A DNA stretch of 64,000 nt from Hyphomicrobiales bacterium. Lineage in GTDB: Bacteria; Pseudomonadota; Alphaproteobacteria; Rhizobiales; Xanthobacteraceae. Shown piece by piece: positions 7,948 to 18,071 of the stretch; the first letter of the stretch is position 1; each line of letters opens with the position of its first letter. The stretch spans positions 186,001 to 250,000 of the forward strand of contig JAKFVL010000023.1 of the NCBI GenBank assembly GCA_021732215.1, given 5' to 3'. Under the pieces are notes generated by a model. The model was given only the letters and a program-made list of their open reading frames with translations, searched no databases and was not told the DNA's origin. The position numbers were made by a program, and so were the translations under genes.

Positions 7948-9474
7948 ATGTCTCTGGCTCCATCTCCCGTGATCCGGCTTCATCCCGGCGACAGCGTGGT
8001 GATCGCGCGGGCAGCTTTGATGCCCGGCGCAACCGCGGACGGCATTGCCGTTACCGAGCGCATTCCCGCCGGCCACAAGGTCGCCGTGAAACCAATCGCT
8101 ATGGGCGAGCCGATCCACCGCTACGGCCAGATCATCGGCTTTGCCACGGAGCCGATCGCGCCAGGCCAGCACGTTCACACCCAGAATTGCGGCATGGGCG
8201 ACTTTGCCAAAGATTACGCTTACGGCGTCGATGTGAAGCCGACGCCGAACTTCGATTTGCCCGCGACGTTTCAGGGCATTCGCCGCCCGGACGGCCGGGT
8301 CGCGACGCGCAACTACATCGGTATTCTCACCAGCGTGAACTGCAGCGCGCATGTGGCCAATCTTGTTGCCGATGTGTTCAAAAAAAATCCGTTCACCGGC
8401 CACGATCCGCTGGCGGATTACCCCAACGTCGATGGCGTGGTGGCGCTGACCCACAAGACTGGTTGCGGCATGACCCAGCACGAACCTTTACGGTTGCTGC
8501 GGCGGACGCTCGGCGGCTTCGCGCGGCATGTGAATTTCTCGCACGTCATCGTGCTCGGGCTCGGTTGCGAGATGAACCAGATCGGCGGATTTCTCGAAGA
8601 GCAGAAGCTCGCCGGCCGGCTGCGCGCCATGGATATCCAGGAAACCGGTGGTTCGCGCAAGACGGTCGAGAAGACAGTCGCCTTCGTGAAAGAGGTGCTG
8701 GCGGATTCCAACAAGGTGACGCGCGAGACGGTGCCGGCCAGCGAACTGACGGTCGCGCTTCAGTGCGGTGGATCGGATGGTTATTCAGGCGTGTCGGCCA
8801 ATCCGGCACTCGGAGCGGCGAGCGATCTGGTGGTGCGTCATGGCGGCACCGTGATCCTCTCGGAAACGCCGGAGACCTACGGCGCAGAACATCTGCTGAC
8901 GCGGCGCGCGGTGAGCCGTGAGGTCGGCGAGAAGCTGGTCGCGCTGATGCGCTGGTGGGAGGAATACACCGAGCGCGAAGGTGCGGAGATGGATTCGAAT
9001 CCGAGCCCAGGCAACAAGGCGGGTGGTCTCACAACCATCCTGGAAAAATCACTCGGCGCGATGGCCAAGGCGGGAAGCACCAATCTCGTCGACGTGGTGC
9101 AGTACGCCGAAGAGGTCAAGGCAAAGGGTTTTGTGTTCATGGACACGCCGGGCTTCGACCCGGTGGCCGCAACAGGTCAGGTGGCGGGCGGCGCGAATCT
9201 CGTCTGCTTCACCACCGGGCGCGGCAGTGTGTTTGGCTGCAAGCCATCGCCCTCGATCAAGCTCGCGACCAACACGCCGATGTTCAGGCGCATGGAAGAC
9301 GACATGGACGTCAACTGCGGAACGATCCTCGACGGCGAGGAGACGGTACAACAATGCGGCCAGCGCATATTCGAACTGATGCTACGCACCGCATCAGGCG
9401 AGCCGACCAAGAGCGAGAGCTTCGATTTCGGCGGTGCGGAATTCGCGCCATGGGTGATTGGCGCAACGATGTAG
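7948..9474 (+). CDS. UxaA family altronate/galactarate-type dehydratase
   Basis: A 508-residue hydro-lyase. An N-terminal SAF-type domain (about residues 1-90) is followed by the C-terminal UxaA catalytic domain with TGCGMT, LGCEMNQI, QCGGSDGYSGVSANPALG and NCGTI segments. The conserved cysteines presumably bind the iron centre used for dehydration. Length matches fused UxaA/GarD enzymes rather than split SuyA/SuyB. The substrate is an aldonate or aldarate, not decidable from sequence. ATG 7948 has AAAAGGA just beyond the end of the palindromic repeat; the longer frame to 7858 lies inside that repeat and is rejected. Confidence 0.87.
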   Translation: MSLAPSPVIRLHPGDSVVIARAALMPGATADGIAVTERIPAGHKVAVKPIAMGEPIHRYGQIIGFATEPIAPGQHVHTQNCGMGDFAKDYAYGVDVKPTPNFDLPATFQGIRRPDGRVATRNYIGILTSVNCSAHVANLVADVFKKNPFTGHDPLADYPNVDGVVALTHKTGCGMTQHEPLRLLRRTLGGFARHVNFSHVIVLGLGCEMNQIGGFLEEQKLAGRLRAMDIQETGGSRKTVEKTVAFVKEVLADSNKVTRETVPASELTVALQCGGSDGYSGVSANPALGAASDLVVRHGGTVILSETPETYGAEHLLTRRAVSREVGEKLVALMRWWEEYTEREGAEMDSNPSPGNKAGGLTTILEKSLGAMAKAGSTNLVDVVQYAEEVKAKGFVFMDTPGFDPVAATGQVAGGANLVCFTTGRGSVFGCKPSPSIKLATNTPMFRRMEDDMDVNCGTILDGEETVQQCGQRIFELMLRTASGEPTKSESFDFGGAEFAPWVIGATM

Positions 9475-9545
9475 TTGCGTTCCACCATTGAAAGCTGGTA
9501 GCGGCCTCGGAGCTGCTTGATCGGTAAAGAAGACCGGAGATGACC

Positions 9546-10157
9546 ATGGCCAAGGTAGAATTCCATTTCGATTACGGCAGCCCGAATTGCTATCTCTCGC
9601 ACCGGGTGATCCCCGATATCGAGAAGCGCACTGGCGCCAAATTCGAATACGTCCCGATCCTGCTCGGTGGCGTGTTCAAGGCGACCAATAACCAGTCGCC
9701 GATGTCGGCGTTCAAGGACGTCAAGAACAAGCTCGCCTATCAGCAGATCGAGATGAAGCGGTTTCTGACGCGCTACAAACTGACCAGATTCTCGATGAAT
9801 TCGCATTTCCCCGTCAATACGCTGCAGATCATGCGCGGCACCGCCGGCCTCGTCGGCAAGCCGAGCTTCATGGAGTATGTGGAAGCGCTTTACCGCGCAA
9901 TGTGGGAAGATTCGAAGAAGATGGACGATCCGGAAGTGATCGTGGCGACGCTCGACAATGCCGGACTTGACGGCAAGGCATTCATGGCGCTGGCGCAGGA
10001 TGCAGGTGCCAAGGCGCTGCTGCTGTCCAACACGGAGGCATCCGTCGCACGCGGCACATTCGGCGCGCCGACGTTCTTCGTCGACGGCGAGATCTATTTC
10101 GGCAAGGATACGCTCGATGCCGTCGAGCGCGCGATCGGGTCTGCCAAGGCGGCCTGA
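9546..10157 (+). CDS. DsbA-fold / 2-hydroxychromene-2-carboxylate isomerase family protein
   Basis: A 203-residue thioredoxin-fold protein of the kappa-GST/HCCA isomerase type. The N-terminal motif DYGSPNCYLSH replaces the CxxC of DsbA, so glutathione-dependent isomerisation or transfer is likelier than disulfide chemistry. C-terminal GTFGAPTFFVDGEIYFGKD is diagnostic. Of the two in-frame ATGs (9540 and 9546), GGAG is well spaced only for 9546. Its place between two sugar-acid dehydratases is unusual for an aromatic-pathway enzyme, so the real substrate may be a glutathione adduct or reactive keto compound. Confidence 0.82.
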   Translation: MAKVEFHFDYGSPNCYLSHRVIPDIEKRTGAKFEYVPILLGGVFKATNNQSPMSAFKDVKNKLAYQQIEMKRFLTRYKLTRFSMNSHFPVNTLQIMRGTAGLVGKPSFMEYVEALYRAMWEDSKKMDDPEVIVATLDNAGLDGKAFMALAQDAGAKALLLSNTEASVARGTFGAPTFFVDGEIYFGKDTLDAVERAIGSAKAA

Positions 10158-10184
10158 GCGAACATCGGAAAGAAGAACTGTGGA

Positions 10185-11891
10185 ATGACAAAGGGCCTGC
10201 GCAAGGGACTGACCAGCTACGGCGATCCCGGATTCTCGCTGTTCCTGCGCAAGGCCTTCATCAAGGCGATGGGCTATTCAGACGATGCGCTGGAGCGGCC
10301 CATCGTCGGCATCACCAACACCTACAGCGACTACAATCCCTGTCACGGCAATGTTCCGCAACTCATCGAGGCGGTGAAGCGCGGCGTGATGCTGGCCGGC
10401 GCGATGCCGATGGTGTTTCCGACCATCTCGATCGCCGAGAGTTTCTCGTACCCAACCTCGATGTATCTGCGCAACCTGATGGCGATGGATACCGAGGAAA
10501 TGATCCGCGCCCAGCCGATGGACGCGGTCGTGGTGATCGGCGGCTGCGACAAGACATTGCCGGCGCAGATCATGGCGGCGGCGAGCGCCGATTTGCCGAC
10601 CGTGGTCGTTCCCGTCGGTCCGATGGTGGTCGGGCATCACAAGGGCGAGGTGCTCGGCGCATGCACCGACTGCCGCCGCATGTGGGGCAAGCATCGCGCG
10701 GGCGAGCTCGGCGAAGACGAGATCGAGGCGGTGAACGGCCGTCTCGCGCCGTCGGTCGGCACCTGCATGGTGATGGGCACGGCAAGCACGATGGCCTGCG
10801 TCACCGAGGCGCTCGGTCTGTCATTGCCGATGAGTGCCACGATTCCCGCGCCGCATTCGGAGCGCGTGCGCTCGGCGGAAGCCAGCGGCAAGCGCGCGGC
10901 CGAGATGGCGAAGACGGGTGGACCAAAGCCCAGCGAGATTCTGACGCCTGCCGCGTTCAGGAATGCGCAGGTCGTGATGCAGGCGATCGGCGGCTCGACC
11001 AACGGCATCGTGCATCTCACTGCCATGGCGGGCCGCACGCCGCACAAGATCGATCTCGAGGAATTCGACGCCATCGGCCGAAGGGTGCCGATGCTGATCG
11101 ATCTCAAGCCGTCGGGCCAGCATTACATGGAGCACTTCCATCACGCCGGCGGCGTGCCGAAGCTGATGAAGGAGCTCGGCGATCTGCTCGACCTCGATGC
11201 CAAGACGGTCGCGGGCGTGACGCTGCGCGAGATCGTCGCGGCTGCCGAGGAGGTGCCCGGACAGGATGCGATCCGTCCGCGCTCCAATCCGATCAAGAAG
11301 GAAGGCTCGATGGCGGTGCTGCGCGGCAATCTCGCTCCACGCAGCGCGATCATCAAGCAGGCGGCGGCGAGTGAAGCGCTGCTTCAGCACACCGGACGCG
11401 CGGTGGTGTTCGAGTCGGTCGAGGACATGACGCTGCGGATGGACGATCCCAATCTCGACGTGAAGGCTGACGATGTGCTGGTGCTGCGCAATGCCGGACC
11501 GAAGGGCGCGCCGGGCATGCCGGAGGCGGGCTATCTGCCGATCCCGAAGAAACTCGCGCAGCAGGGCGTCAAGGACATGGTGCGGATTTCCGATGCGCGC
11601 ATGAGCGGCACGGCGTTCGGCACCATCGTGCTGCACATCTCGCCGGAGTCCGCCGTCGGCGGGCCGCTGGCGCTGGTGCGCAATGGCGACATGATCAAGC
11701 TCGATGTCGCCGGACGGCGCATCGATCTCTTGGTCGATGAGGCGGAGCTTGCCAAGCGGCAGGCCACGCTCAAGCTCGATCCCAATCCCGAATGGGCGGA
11801 GCGCGGCTACGCGTATCTCTTCAACCAGACGATCACGCAGGCCGAAGACGGCTGCGATTTCGACTTCATGATCGCGAAGGGGAAGGGCTGA
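10185..11891 (+). CDS. IlvD/Edd family dehydratase (sugar-acid type)
   Basis: A 568-residue iron-sulfur dehydratase. Cysteines expected to hold the cluster are at 53 (YNPCHGN), 121 (GGCDKT) and 194 (VGTCMVMG), and GGSTN and RISDARMSGTAFG segments are present. True dihydroxyacid dehydratase and sugar-acid dehydratases are hard to separate by eye. The catabolic neighbours suggest an aldonate substrate, although a housekeeping ilvD role is possible. It begins 27 bp after the DsbA-fold gene and is the last gene of the plus-strand run. Confidence 0.87.
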   Translation: MTKGLRKGLTSYGDPGFSLFLRKAFIKAMGYSDDALERPIVGITNTYSDYNPCHGNVPQLIEAVKRGVMLAGAMPMVFPTISIAESFSYPTSMYLRNLMAMDTEEMIRAQPMDAVVVIGGCDKTLPAQIMAAASADLPTVVVPVGPMVVGHHKGEVLGACTDCRRMWGKHRAGELGEDEIEAVNGRLAPSVGTCMVMGTASTMACVTEALGLSLPMSATIPAPHSERVRSAEASGKRAAEMAKTGGPKPSEILTPAAFRNAQVVMQAIGGSTNGIVHLTAMAGRTPHKIDLEEFDAIGRRVPMLIDLKPSGQHYMEHFHHAGGVPKLMKELGDLLDLDAKTVAGVTLREIVAAAEEVPGQDAIRPRSNPIKKEGSMAVLRGNLAPRSAIIKQAAASEALLQHTGRAVVFESVEDMTLRMDDPNLDVKADDVLVLRNAGPKGAPGMPEAGYLPIPKKLAQQGVKDMVRISDARMSGTAFGTIVLHISPESAVGGPLALVRNGDMIKLDVAGRRIDLLVDEAELAKRQATLKLDPNPEWAERGYAYLFNQTITQAEDGCDFDFMIAKGKG

Positions 11892-11951
11892 TGGTCGCAG
11901 GTATACGCAAAAGCTGCGATTTCCGGATTGCGCTGGCGTCTGTTCATATGG

Positions 11952-12040
11952 TTCGTCATGCCCGGGCCTGACCCGGGCATCCACGTTCTCCCGGTGCATG
12001 AAACAAGACGTGGATGGTCGGAATAAATCCGGCCATGACA
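11952..12040. repeat. palindromic repeat, TCGTCATGCCCGG family
   Basis: Inverted repeat with outer arms TTCGTCATG and CATGACA and an inner GCCCGGGCCTGACCCGGGC hairpin. It occupies the convergent spacer between the IlvD-like gene and the SDR gene. Confidence 0.85.
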
Positions 12041-12066
12041 GTCTCGATGGTTGCGCGAGGTCTGTA

Positions 12067-12813
12067 TCAATACGTCGCGCGGCCGCCGGAGAGATCGAAT
12101 ACGCCGCCGGTGGTGTAGGCGCATTCTTCCGATGCCATCCACGCGACCATGGAGGCGAGTTCCTCGACCTTGACGAAGCGTCCGCGAGGAATTTTCGACA
12201 GCATGAAGTCGATGTGCTGTTGCGTCATCTGGTCGAAGATCGCGGTCTTGGCCGCAGCCGGCGTCACGCAGTTGACCGCGATGTTGGTGTTCGCCAGTTC
12301 CTTGCCGAGTGACTTGGTGAGAGCGATCACGCCGGCCTTCGATGACGAGTAATGCGCGGCGTTCGGATTGCCTTCCTTGCCGGCGATCGAAGCGATGTTG
12401 ATAATGCGGCCGTAGTTCTGCTTCATCATCGACGGCACCACCGCCTTGCAGCAGATGAACGGGCCGTCGAGATTGATGCGCAGCACCTTGCGCCATTCCT
12501 CGAAATCAGTTTCCCACACCGTCTTGTTGACGCCCGCTATACCTGCGTTGTTGACGAGGATGTCGATTTTGCCGAGAGTCTTGAGCGTCGCATCTCGCGC
12601 TTTCTCGACGCCTGAGAGGTCGGACACGTCGACCTTGACGACACTCACTGCGTCGCCGATCTGCTTGGCGGTCTTGCTGGCCAGCGCATCGTCGAAATCC
12701 CAGATCGCGACTTTCGCGCCGGAGGCGACGAAGCGCTCGGTGATGGCGCGGCCAAAGCCTTGCGCGCCGCCGGTGACGACGGCGCAGCGGCCCGACAGAT
12801 CGATCTTGTTCAT
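12067..12813 (-). CDS. short-chain dehydrogenase/reductase
   Basis: A 248-residue classical SDR. The cofactor motif is TGGAQGFG (residues 14-21), followed by NNAG and the catalytic Tyr-Lys of HYSSSKAG. The acidic residue after beta-2 (WDFDD) suggests NAD(H). It probably oxidises a sugar or sugar-acid hydroxyl, given its operon with another SDR and a xylonate-type dehydratase. ATG 12813 has GGAG eight bases upstream; an upstream frame to 12858 overlaps the preceding gene and is rejected. Third gene of the minus-strand transcript 15498-12067. Confidence 0.88.
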   Translation of the reverse strand: MNKIDLSGRCAVVTGGAQGFGRAITERFVASGAKVAIWDFDDALASKTAKQIGDAVSVVKVDVSDLSGVEKARDATLKTLGKIDILVNNAGIAGVNKTVWETDFEEWRKVLRINLDGPFICCKAVVPSMMKQNYGRIINIASIAGKEGNPNAAHYSSSKAGVIALTKSLGKELANTNIAVNCVTPAAAKTAIFDQMTQQHIDFMLSKIPRGRFVKVEELASMVAWMASEECAYTTGGVFDLSGGRATY

Positions 12814-12832
12814 GCCAATTTCTCCGATTGGA

Positions 12833-13567
12833 TTAGAGCGTCCAGCCGCCGTCGGCAATATGTGCGACGCCGGTGGTGAATGAGCTTTCGTCGCTGGCGA
12901 GATAGACCACCAGCGCCGCCATTTCTTCCGCCGTGCCGAGGCGGCCCATCGGCTGGCGGCCGACGAACATTTCGCGTCCGCCGCTACCCAATGCAGCAGC
13001 GCGATCGAGCATCGACGGTGTCTCGATGGTGCCGGGGCAAATGCAGTTGCAGCGAATGCCCTTGGTGATGAAATCGGCCGCGACCGCGCGGGTCAGCGCG
13101 GCGACCGCAGCTTTCGTTGCCGAATAGACGTAGCGATTGGGCGCGGCCTTGAACACGCCGGCGGCAGACGCGACGTTGACGATCGATCCGCCGCCGTTTG
13201 CCAGCATCGCCGGCAGGAACGCCTTTATCGTCCGGTGCATCGACTTGACGTTGAGATCGAACGAAAAGTCCCAGTCCTCGTCCGAGCAATCCAGCACCGT
13301 GCCGTTGTGTACGAAGCCGGCGGCGTTAAGCAGCACGTTGATGCTGCCGACCTGCTTGGCCATGGCGTTCACGGCGGCGGTGTCGCGGGCGTCGAGCTTG
13401 TGGGTTTCCGTGACGCCGTGGCTCTTGAGCTCGGCGAGCGCCTTCTCGTCGATGTCGGTGGCGACGACGTGGGCACCTTCGCGCGCGAAAGCGATGGCGC
13501 AGGCACGGCCGATGCCCGCCGCCGCCGCCGTGACAAACGCGCGTTTGCCCTTCAAACGATCTGACAT
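12833..13567 (-). CDS. SDR dehydrogenase, 2-keto-3-deoxy-L-fuconate dehydrogenase-like
   Basis: A 244-residue SDR. It has the AAAAGIG cofactor loop, NAAG, catalytic YSATK and the FTTGVAHIADGGWTL end. From memory, the segments FVHNGTVLDCSDEDWDFSFD and the RQPMGR tail closely resemble the Xanthomonas 2-keto-3-deoxy-L-fuconate dehydrogenase, which oxidises the C4 hydroxyl of a keto-deoxy acid. The same fold also includes 3-hydroxybutyrate dehydrogenase type 2, so the assignment is tentative. It lies 19 bp upstream of the other SDR and downstream of the dehydratase, with a repeat in between. Confidence 0.8.
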   Translation of the reverse strand: MSDRLKGKRAFVTAAAAGIGRACAIAFAREGAHVVATDIDEKALAELKSHGVTETHKLDARDTAAVNAMAKQVGSINVLLNAAGFVHNGTVLDCSDEDWDFSFDLNVKSMHRTIKAFLPAMLANGGGSIVNVASAAGVFKAAPNRYVYSATKAAVAALTRAVAADFITKGIRCNCICPGTIETPSMLDRAAALGSGGREMFVGRQPMGRLGTAEEMAALVVYLASDESSFTTGVAHIADGGWTL

Positions 13568-13587
13568 ATTCCCTCTCAGCTCTTTCT

Positions 13588-13669
13588 TTCGTCATGCCCG
13601 GACTTGATCCGGGCATCCATCTTCCTCGCAACCAAGATGGATTGCCGGGTCAAGCCCGGCAATGACGAG
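13588..13669. repeat. palindromic repeat, TCGTCATGCCCGG family
   Basis: Arms TTCGTCATGCCCGGACTTGA and CAAGCCCGGCAATGACGAG form a long imperfect hairpin. It fills most of the 107 bp between the dehydratase stop and the SDR start within one apparent operon. Confidence 0.88.
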
Positions 13670-13674
13670 AGTTA

Positions 13675-15498
13675 TTAGTGATTATCGCGCGCGACGCCGA
13701 AGGTGCCGGCGAGATCGCGGTAGCGCGTGGCGATCTCCAGGCACGCGCCGGTGGATTGCTGGCCGACCGTGTCGCGATAAAGCTCCTGCCACGGCGTCTG
13801 GTTCGGCGCGTGACCGAAGCCGCCCTTGGCCATCAATGCGGCTCTGCGCTGCGCCAGTTCGTCGGCGGAAATCAGGATATCGGCCTGGCCTTTGTTCAGA
13901 TCGATGCGCACGCGATCCCCCGTGCGCAACAATGCAAGCCCGCCGTTGGCGGCAGCCTCGGGCGATGCGTTGAGGATCGACGGCGAACCCGACGTGCCGG
14001 ACTGGCGTCCGTCGCCGATGCAGGGCAGAGATGTGATGCCCTTTTTGATCAGCGCGGCGGGCGGCTGCATGTTCACGACCTCCGCGCCGCCGGGATAGCC
14101 GATCGGCCCGACGCCGCGCACGAACAGCATGCAATGCTCGTCGATATTCAGCGATGCATCGTCGATGCGGTCGTGATAGTCCTCCGGTCCTTCGAATACG
14201 ATGGCGCGGCCCTCGAATGCATTCTTGTCTTTCGGGTTGGAGAGATAGCGGTCGCGGAATTCCTTCGAGATCACCGATGTTTTCATGATCGCGGAATCGA
14301 ACAGGTTGCCGCGAAGCACGACAAAGCCTGCGTCCTTCACCAGCGGCTTGTCGTAGGTCCAGATCACGTCGGCATCGGGCTTCGGTGCGGCGCGGCAGTT
14401 CTCGCCCATGGTCTTGCCATTCACCGTCAGCGCGTCCTCGTGGATGCGCTTGTGCTTCATCAGTTCGGCGACCACGGTGGGCACGCCGCCGGCACGGTGA
14501 TATTCCTCGCCGAGATAGAAGCCGGCCGGTTGCAGGTTGACCAGCAGCGGCACGTCGAGGCCATGCTTCTGCCAGTCGTCGATCGAGAGATCGACGCCGA
14601 TGTGGCGCGCCAGCGCGTTGATGTGAATTGGCGCGTTGGTCGAACCGCCGATCGCCGAGTTGACGACGATGCAATTCTCGAACGCCTTGCGGGTGAGAAT
14701 GTCGGACGGCTTGAGGTCTTCCCACACGATTTCGACCGCACGCTTGCCGGTCTCGTAAGCAATCTGGCCGCGCTCGCGATAGGGCGCGGGGATCGCCGCG
14801 CAGCCCGGCAGCGAGAAGCCGAGCGCCTCGGCGAGCGAGTTCATGGTCGATGCGGTGCCCATGGTGTTGCAGTGGCCGACCGATGGCGCGGATGAGGCCA
14901 CGATGTCCATGAACTCTTCGTAGCCGATCTCGCCCGCGGCCATGCGCTCGCGCGATTTCCAAACCACGGTGCCGGAGCCGGTGCGCTCGCCATTGAACCA
15001 GCCGTTCAGCATCGGTCCGCCGGAGAGCACGATCGCCGGGATGTTCACGGTCGCTGCCGCCATCATGCAGGCCGGCGTGGTCTTGTCGCAGCCGGTGGTC
15101 AGCACGACGCCGTCGAGCGGATAGCCGTAGAGAATTTCGACAAGGCCGAGATAGGCGAGGTTGCGGTCGAGCGCCGCGGTCGGCCGCTTGCCGGTCTCCT
15201 GTATCGGATGGGTCGGAAACTCCATCGCGATGCCGCCGGCCTCGCGGATGCCTTCGCGGACACGATGAGCGAGCTCGAGGTGATGCCGGTTGCACGGCGA
15301 GAGATCGTTGCCGGTCTGCGCGATGCCGATGATCGGTTTCCCCGACTGCAGTTCTTTCCGAGTCAGGCCGTAATTCAGGTAGCGTTCGAGATAGAGCGCG
15401 GTCATGCCGGGGTTGTGGGGATTGTCGAACCACAGACTGGAGCGGAGCTTGCGTTTCCCTGCGCCGTTGGCGGAATTATTGTTGCTGTTGTTTGTCAC
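13675..15498 (-). CDS. IlvD/Edd dehydratase, D-xylonate dehydratase-like
   Basis: A 607-residue iron-sulfur dehydratase converting an aldonate to its 2-keto-3-deoxy acid. Cluster cysteines are at 69 (SPCNRHH), 137 (TGCDKT) and 210 (GHCNTMG). The segments [29 protein letters not shown] and [13 protein letters not shown] match my recollection of Caulobacter XylD, so a pentonate or hexonate of similar configuration is likely. GTG 15498 is chosen because GGGAGG lies six bases upstream. The LacI gene is upstream and a candidate operator (15623-15638) lies in the spacer, so it is presumably substrate-induced. Confidence 0.85.
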   Translation of the reverse strand: MTNNSNNNSANGAGKRKLRSSLWFDNPHNPGMTALYLERYLNYGLTRKELQSGKPIIGIAQTGNDLSPCNRHHLELAHRVREGIREAGGIAMEFPTHPIQETGKRPTAALDRNLAYLGLVEILYGYPLDGVVLTTGCDKTTPACMMAAATVNIPAIVLSGGPMLNGWFNGERTGSGTVVWKSRERMAAGEIGYEEFMDIVASSAPSVGHCNTMGTASTMNSLAEALGFSLPGCAAIPAPYRERGQIAYETGKRAVEIVWEDLKPSDILTRKAFENCIVVNSAIGGSTNAPIHINALARHIGVDLSIDDWQKHGLDVPLLVNLQPAGFYLGEEYHRAGGVPTVVAELMKHKRIHEDALTVNGKTMGENCRAAPKPDADVIWTYDKPLVKDAGFVVLRGNLFDSAIMKTSVISKEFRDRYLSNPKDKNAFEGRAIVFEGPEDYHDRIDDASLNIDEHCMLFVRGVGPIGYPGGAEVVNMQPPAALIKKGITSLPCIGDGRQSGTSGSPSILNASPEAAANGGLALLRTGDRVRIDLNKGQADILISADELAQRRAALMAKGGFGHAPNQTPWQELYRDTVGQQSTGACLEIATRYRDLAGTFGVARDNH

Positions 15499-15622
15499 TA
15501 ACGCCTCCCGACCCGCATGACAGCGCGGTTCATAAGCAGCAGATTCAGATGGTACGGAATACCGCTGCAATTCCGGCGGCTCGTGGAACCGCCGCTTCAG
15601 GCTGCAACTTAGTCAGAGACAA

Positions 15623-15638
15623 AAGATAGCGCTACCAT
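15623..15638. promoter_or_regulatory. candidate LacI operator upstream of the xylonate-type dehydratase
   Basis: AAGATAGC|GCTACCAT is symmetric at 6 of 8 positions around a central CG step, the form recognised by GntR/LacI-type regulators. It shares AGCGCTACCA with the site at 16738 and lies 125 bp upstream of the dehydratase start. Confidence 0.6.
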
Positions 15639-15664
15639 TTTTTGCAATCATCCCTGGGCTTCCT

Positions 15665-16696
15665 TCAAGCGCCTTTCGCCAGCGAGCTTTGCCGGATCAT
15701 CAGTTCAAAGCCGAGGTCGATCACGGGGTCTGCGGGCCGGCGGTCCTCGATGGCCTCCGTCACCATTGTCACCGCGTGCCGCCCCATTTCGTAGCGGTTG
15801 GTGCGCACACTGGTGAGCGAGGGCACTGCAGAGGCCATGAATTCCAGATCGTTGAAGCCGACGATCGCCATTTTTTCCGGCACCGGAATTTGCCGCCGCT
15901 CGCATTCGAACAGCACACCGAGCGCAAGGTCGTCGTTGACGCAGAATACGGCTTCAAGATCCGGCACGCGGGTGAGCAGGTCCGCAAACAGCGTGCCGCC
16001 CATGGTCACCGAAGTGGGTACGGGCGTCGTCACGATCAGGCGCTGGTCGAGCAGGCCTGCTGCTTTCATTGCATCGCGATAGCCGTCGAAGCGGCGTTGC
16101 ACGCGCGGGTCCATCCGCGCGCCAAGGAAGCCGATCCGTTTGTGCCCCTGCGCCAGAAGATGAGAAATGGCTGCAATACCGGCATCATAATGCGAAAAAC
16201 CGACCATCATATCGACCGGCTCCGGGCCGATTTCCATGATCTGCACGATCGGGCAGTTCATCGCCTGCATCACCGCGCGCGACTCGGCGGTCTGGTTGAT
16301 GCCGGTCACGATCAATCCCGCCGGCTTCTGGGCCTGGAACAGGCGGAGCAGTTTCTCTTCCTGCAGGATTGAGTAGCGCGTGTTGACGAGCTGGATGCTA
16401 TAGCGGCTTCCTTGCGCCACGTCGTAGATGCCGCGCAGCACGTCCGAGAATACATTGTTCGTCAGCGACGGGATCATGACGCCGATCACTTCGCTGCGCT
16501 GCGACGCAAGTGCGCGCGCTGCCAAATTTGGCACGTAACCGAGCTCTTTCGCCGCGCTTTCGACCCGCTCCCGCTTACTCGCCGACAACGCCTCGGGATT
16601 GCGGAAAAACCGCGATGCGGTGATCGGGCTGACGCCTGCCAGCTTCGCGACTTCAGTCAGCCGCGCCTCGCCCGATTGCGTTCGTTTTCGTCCCAT
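15665..16696 (-). CDS. LacI family transcriptional regulator (GntR-of-LacI type)
   Basis: A 343-residue repressor. The helix-turn-helix is at about residues 13-36 (LTEVAKLAGVSPITASRFFR), the hinge helix at about 50-65 (PNLAARALAS), and the rest is a periplasmic-binding-protein-like effector domain (GVMIPSLTN, VGFNDLEF). Similar proteins sense gluconate or other sugar acids. It is flanked by AGCGCTACCA-containing palindromes on both sides (15623 and 16738), consistent with repression of the dehydratase/SDR operon, of itself and of the divergent ABC transporter operon. Confidence 0.9.
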   Translation of the reverse strand: MGRKRTQSGEARLTEVAKLAGVSPITASRFFRNPEALSASKRERVESAAKELGYVPNLAARALASQRSEVIGVMIPSLTNNVFSDVLRGIYDVAQGSRYSIQLVNTRYSILQEEKLLRLFQAQKPAGLIVTGINQTAESRAVMQAMNCPIVQIMEIGPEPVDMMVGFSHYDAGIAAISHLLAQGHKRIGFLGARMDPRVQRRFDGYRDAMKAAGLLDQRLIVTTPVPTSVTMGGTLFADLLTRVPDLEAVFCVNDDLALGVLFECERRQIPVPEKMAIVGFNDLEFMASAVPSLTSVRTNRYEMGRHAVTMVTEAIEDRRPADPVIDLGFELMIRQSSLAKGA

Positions 16697-16737
16697 GGTG
16701 CGCTCATATCACACGCCGCGCGCGAATTGAACGAATA

Positions 16738-16753
16738 TTGACAGCGCTACCAA
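16738..16753. promoter_or_regulatory. candidate LacI operator in the divergent lacI-ABC spacer
   Basis: TTGACAGC|GCTACCAA is symmetric at 6 of 8 positions and shares its right half with the site at 15623. It lies 41 bp upstream of the LacI gene and 127 bp upstream of the ABC ATPase start. Confidence 0.6.
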
Positions 16754-16781
16754 GGGATTGCTAGCCTCCCTCGAAAGAAGC

Positions 16782-16795
16782 GGTAAACGCTAACC
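16782..16795. promoter_or_regulatory. weaker third LacI-like site
   Basis: GGTAAAC|GCTAACC is symmetric at 5 of 7 positions and lies 29 bp from the 16738 site, nearer to the ABC operon. A second operator at this spacing would allow cooperative binding. Confidence 0.35.
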
Positions 16796-16880
16796 ACAAG
16801 CTCGATCAGAAAAAGCGTCGCAAGCAATAAGCATATCAGTGACGGCGCGTCCGATCGCTGGAGACCGGGGAGGTCGATGT

Positions 16881-17948
<1,068 letters not shown>

Positions 17949-17969
17949 TCTCAACTCGCCGGCCAAGTG

Positions 17970-17997
17970 CCCCGCCGTGTCGCGGGGATCGTTTTTT
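17970..17997 (+). terminator. terminator or attenuator between ATPase and binding-protein genes
   Basis: CCCCGC/GCGGGG stem followed within five bases by TTTTTT. Its position inside the transporter gene set implies that the binding-protein gene may have its own promoter or that read-through is partial. Confidence 0.6.
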
Positions 17998-18071
17998 GAA
18001 AGTCATATTCAGCACAACCAGACAGCCGGTCGGACCATTCAAGAACCGGTGCAACAGGGAGACTGCAGACG

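Noticed and set aside
13678-14895. 405-codon plus-strand open frame opposite the xylonate-type dehydratase
   Set aside because: It has low-complexity arginine/aspartate-rich content with no family motif, and the opposite strand encodes a clear IlvD/Edd enzyme.
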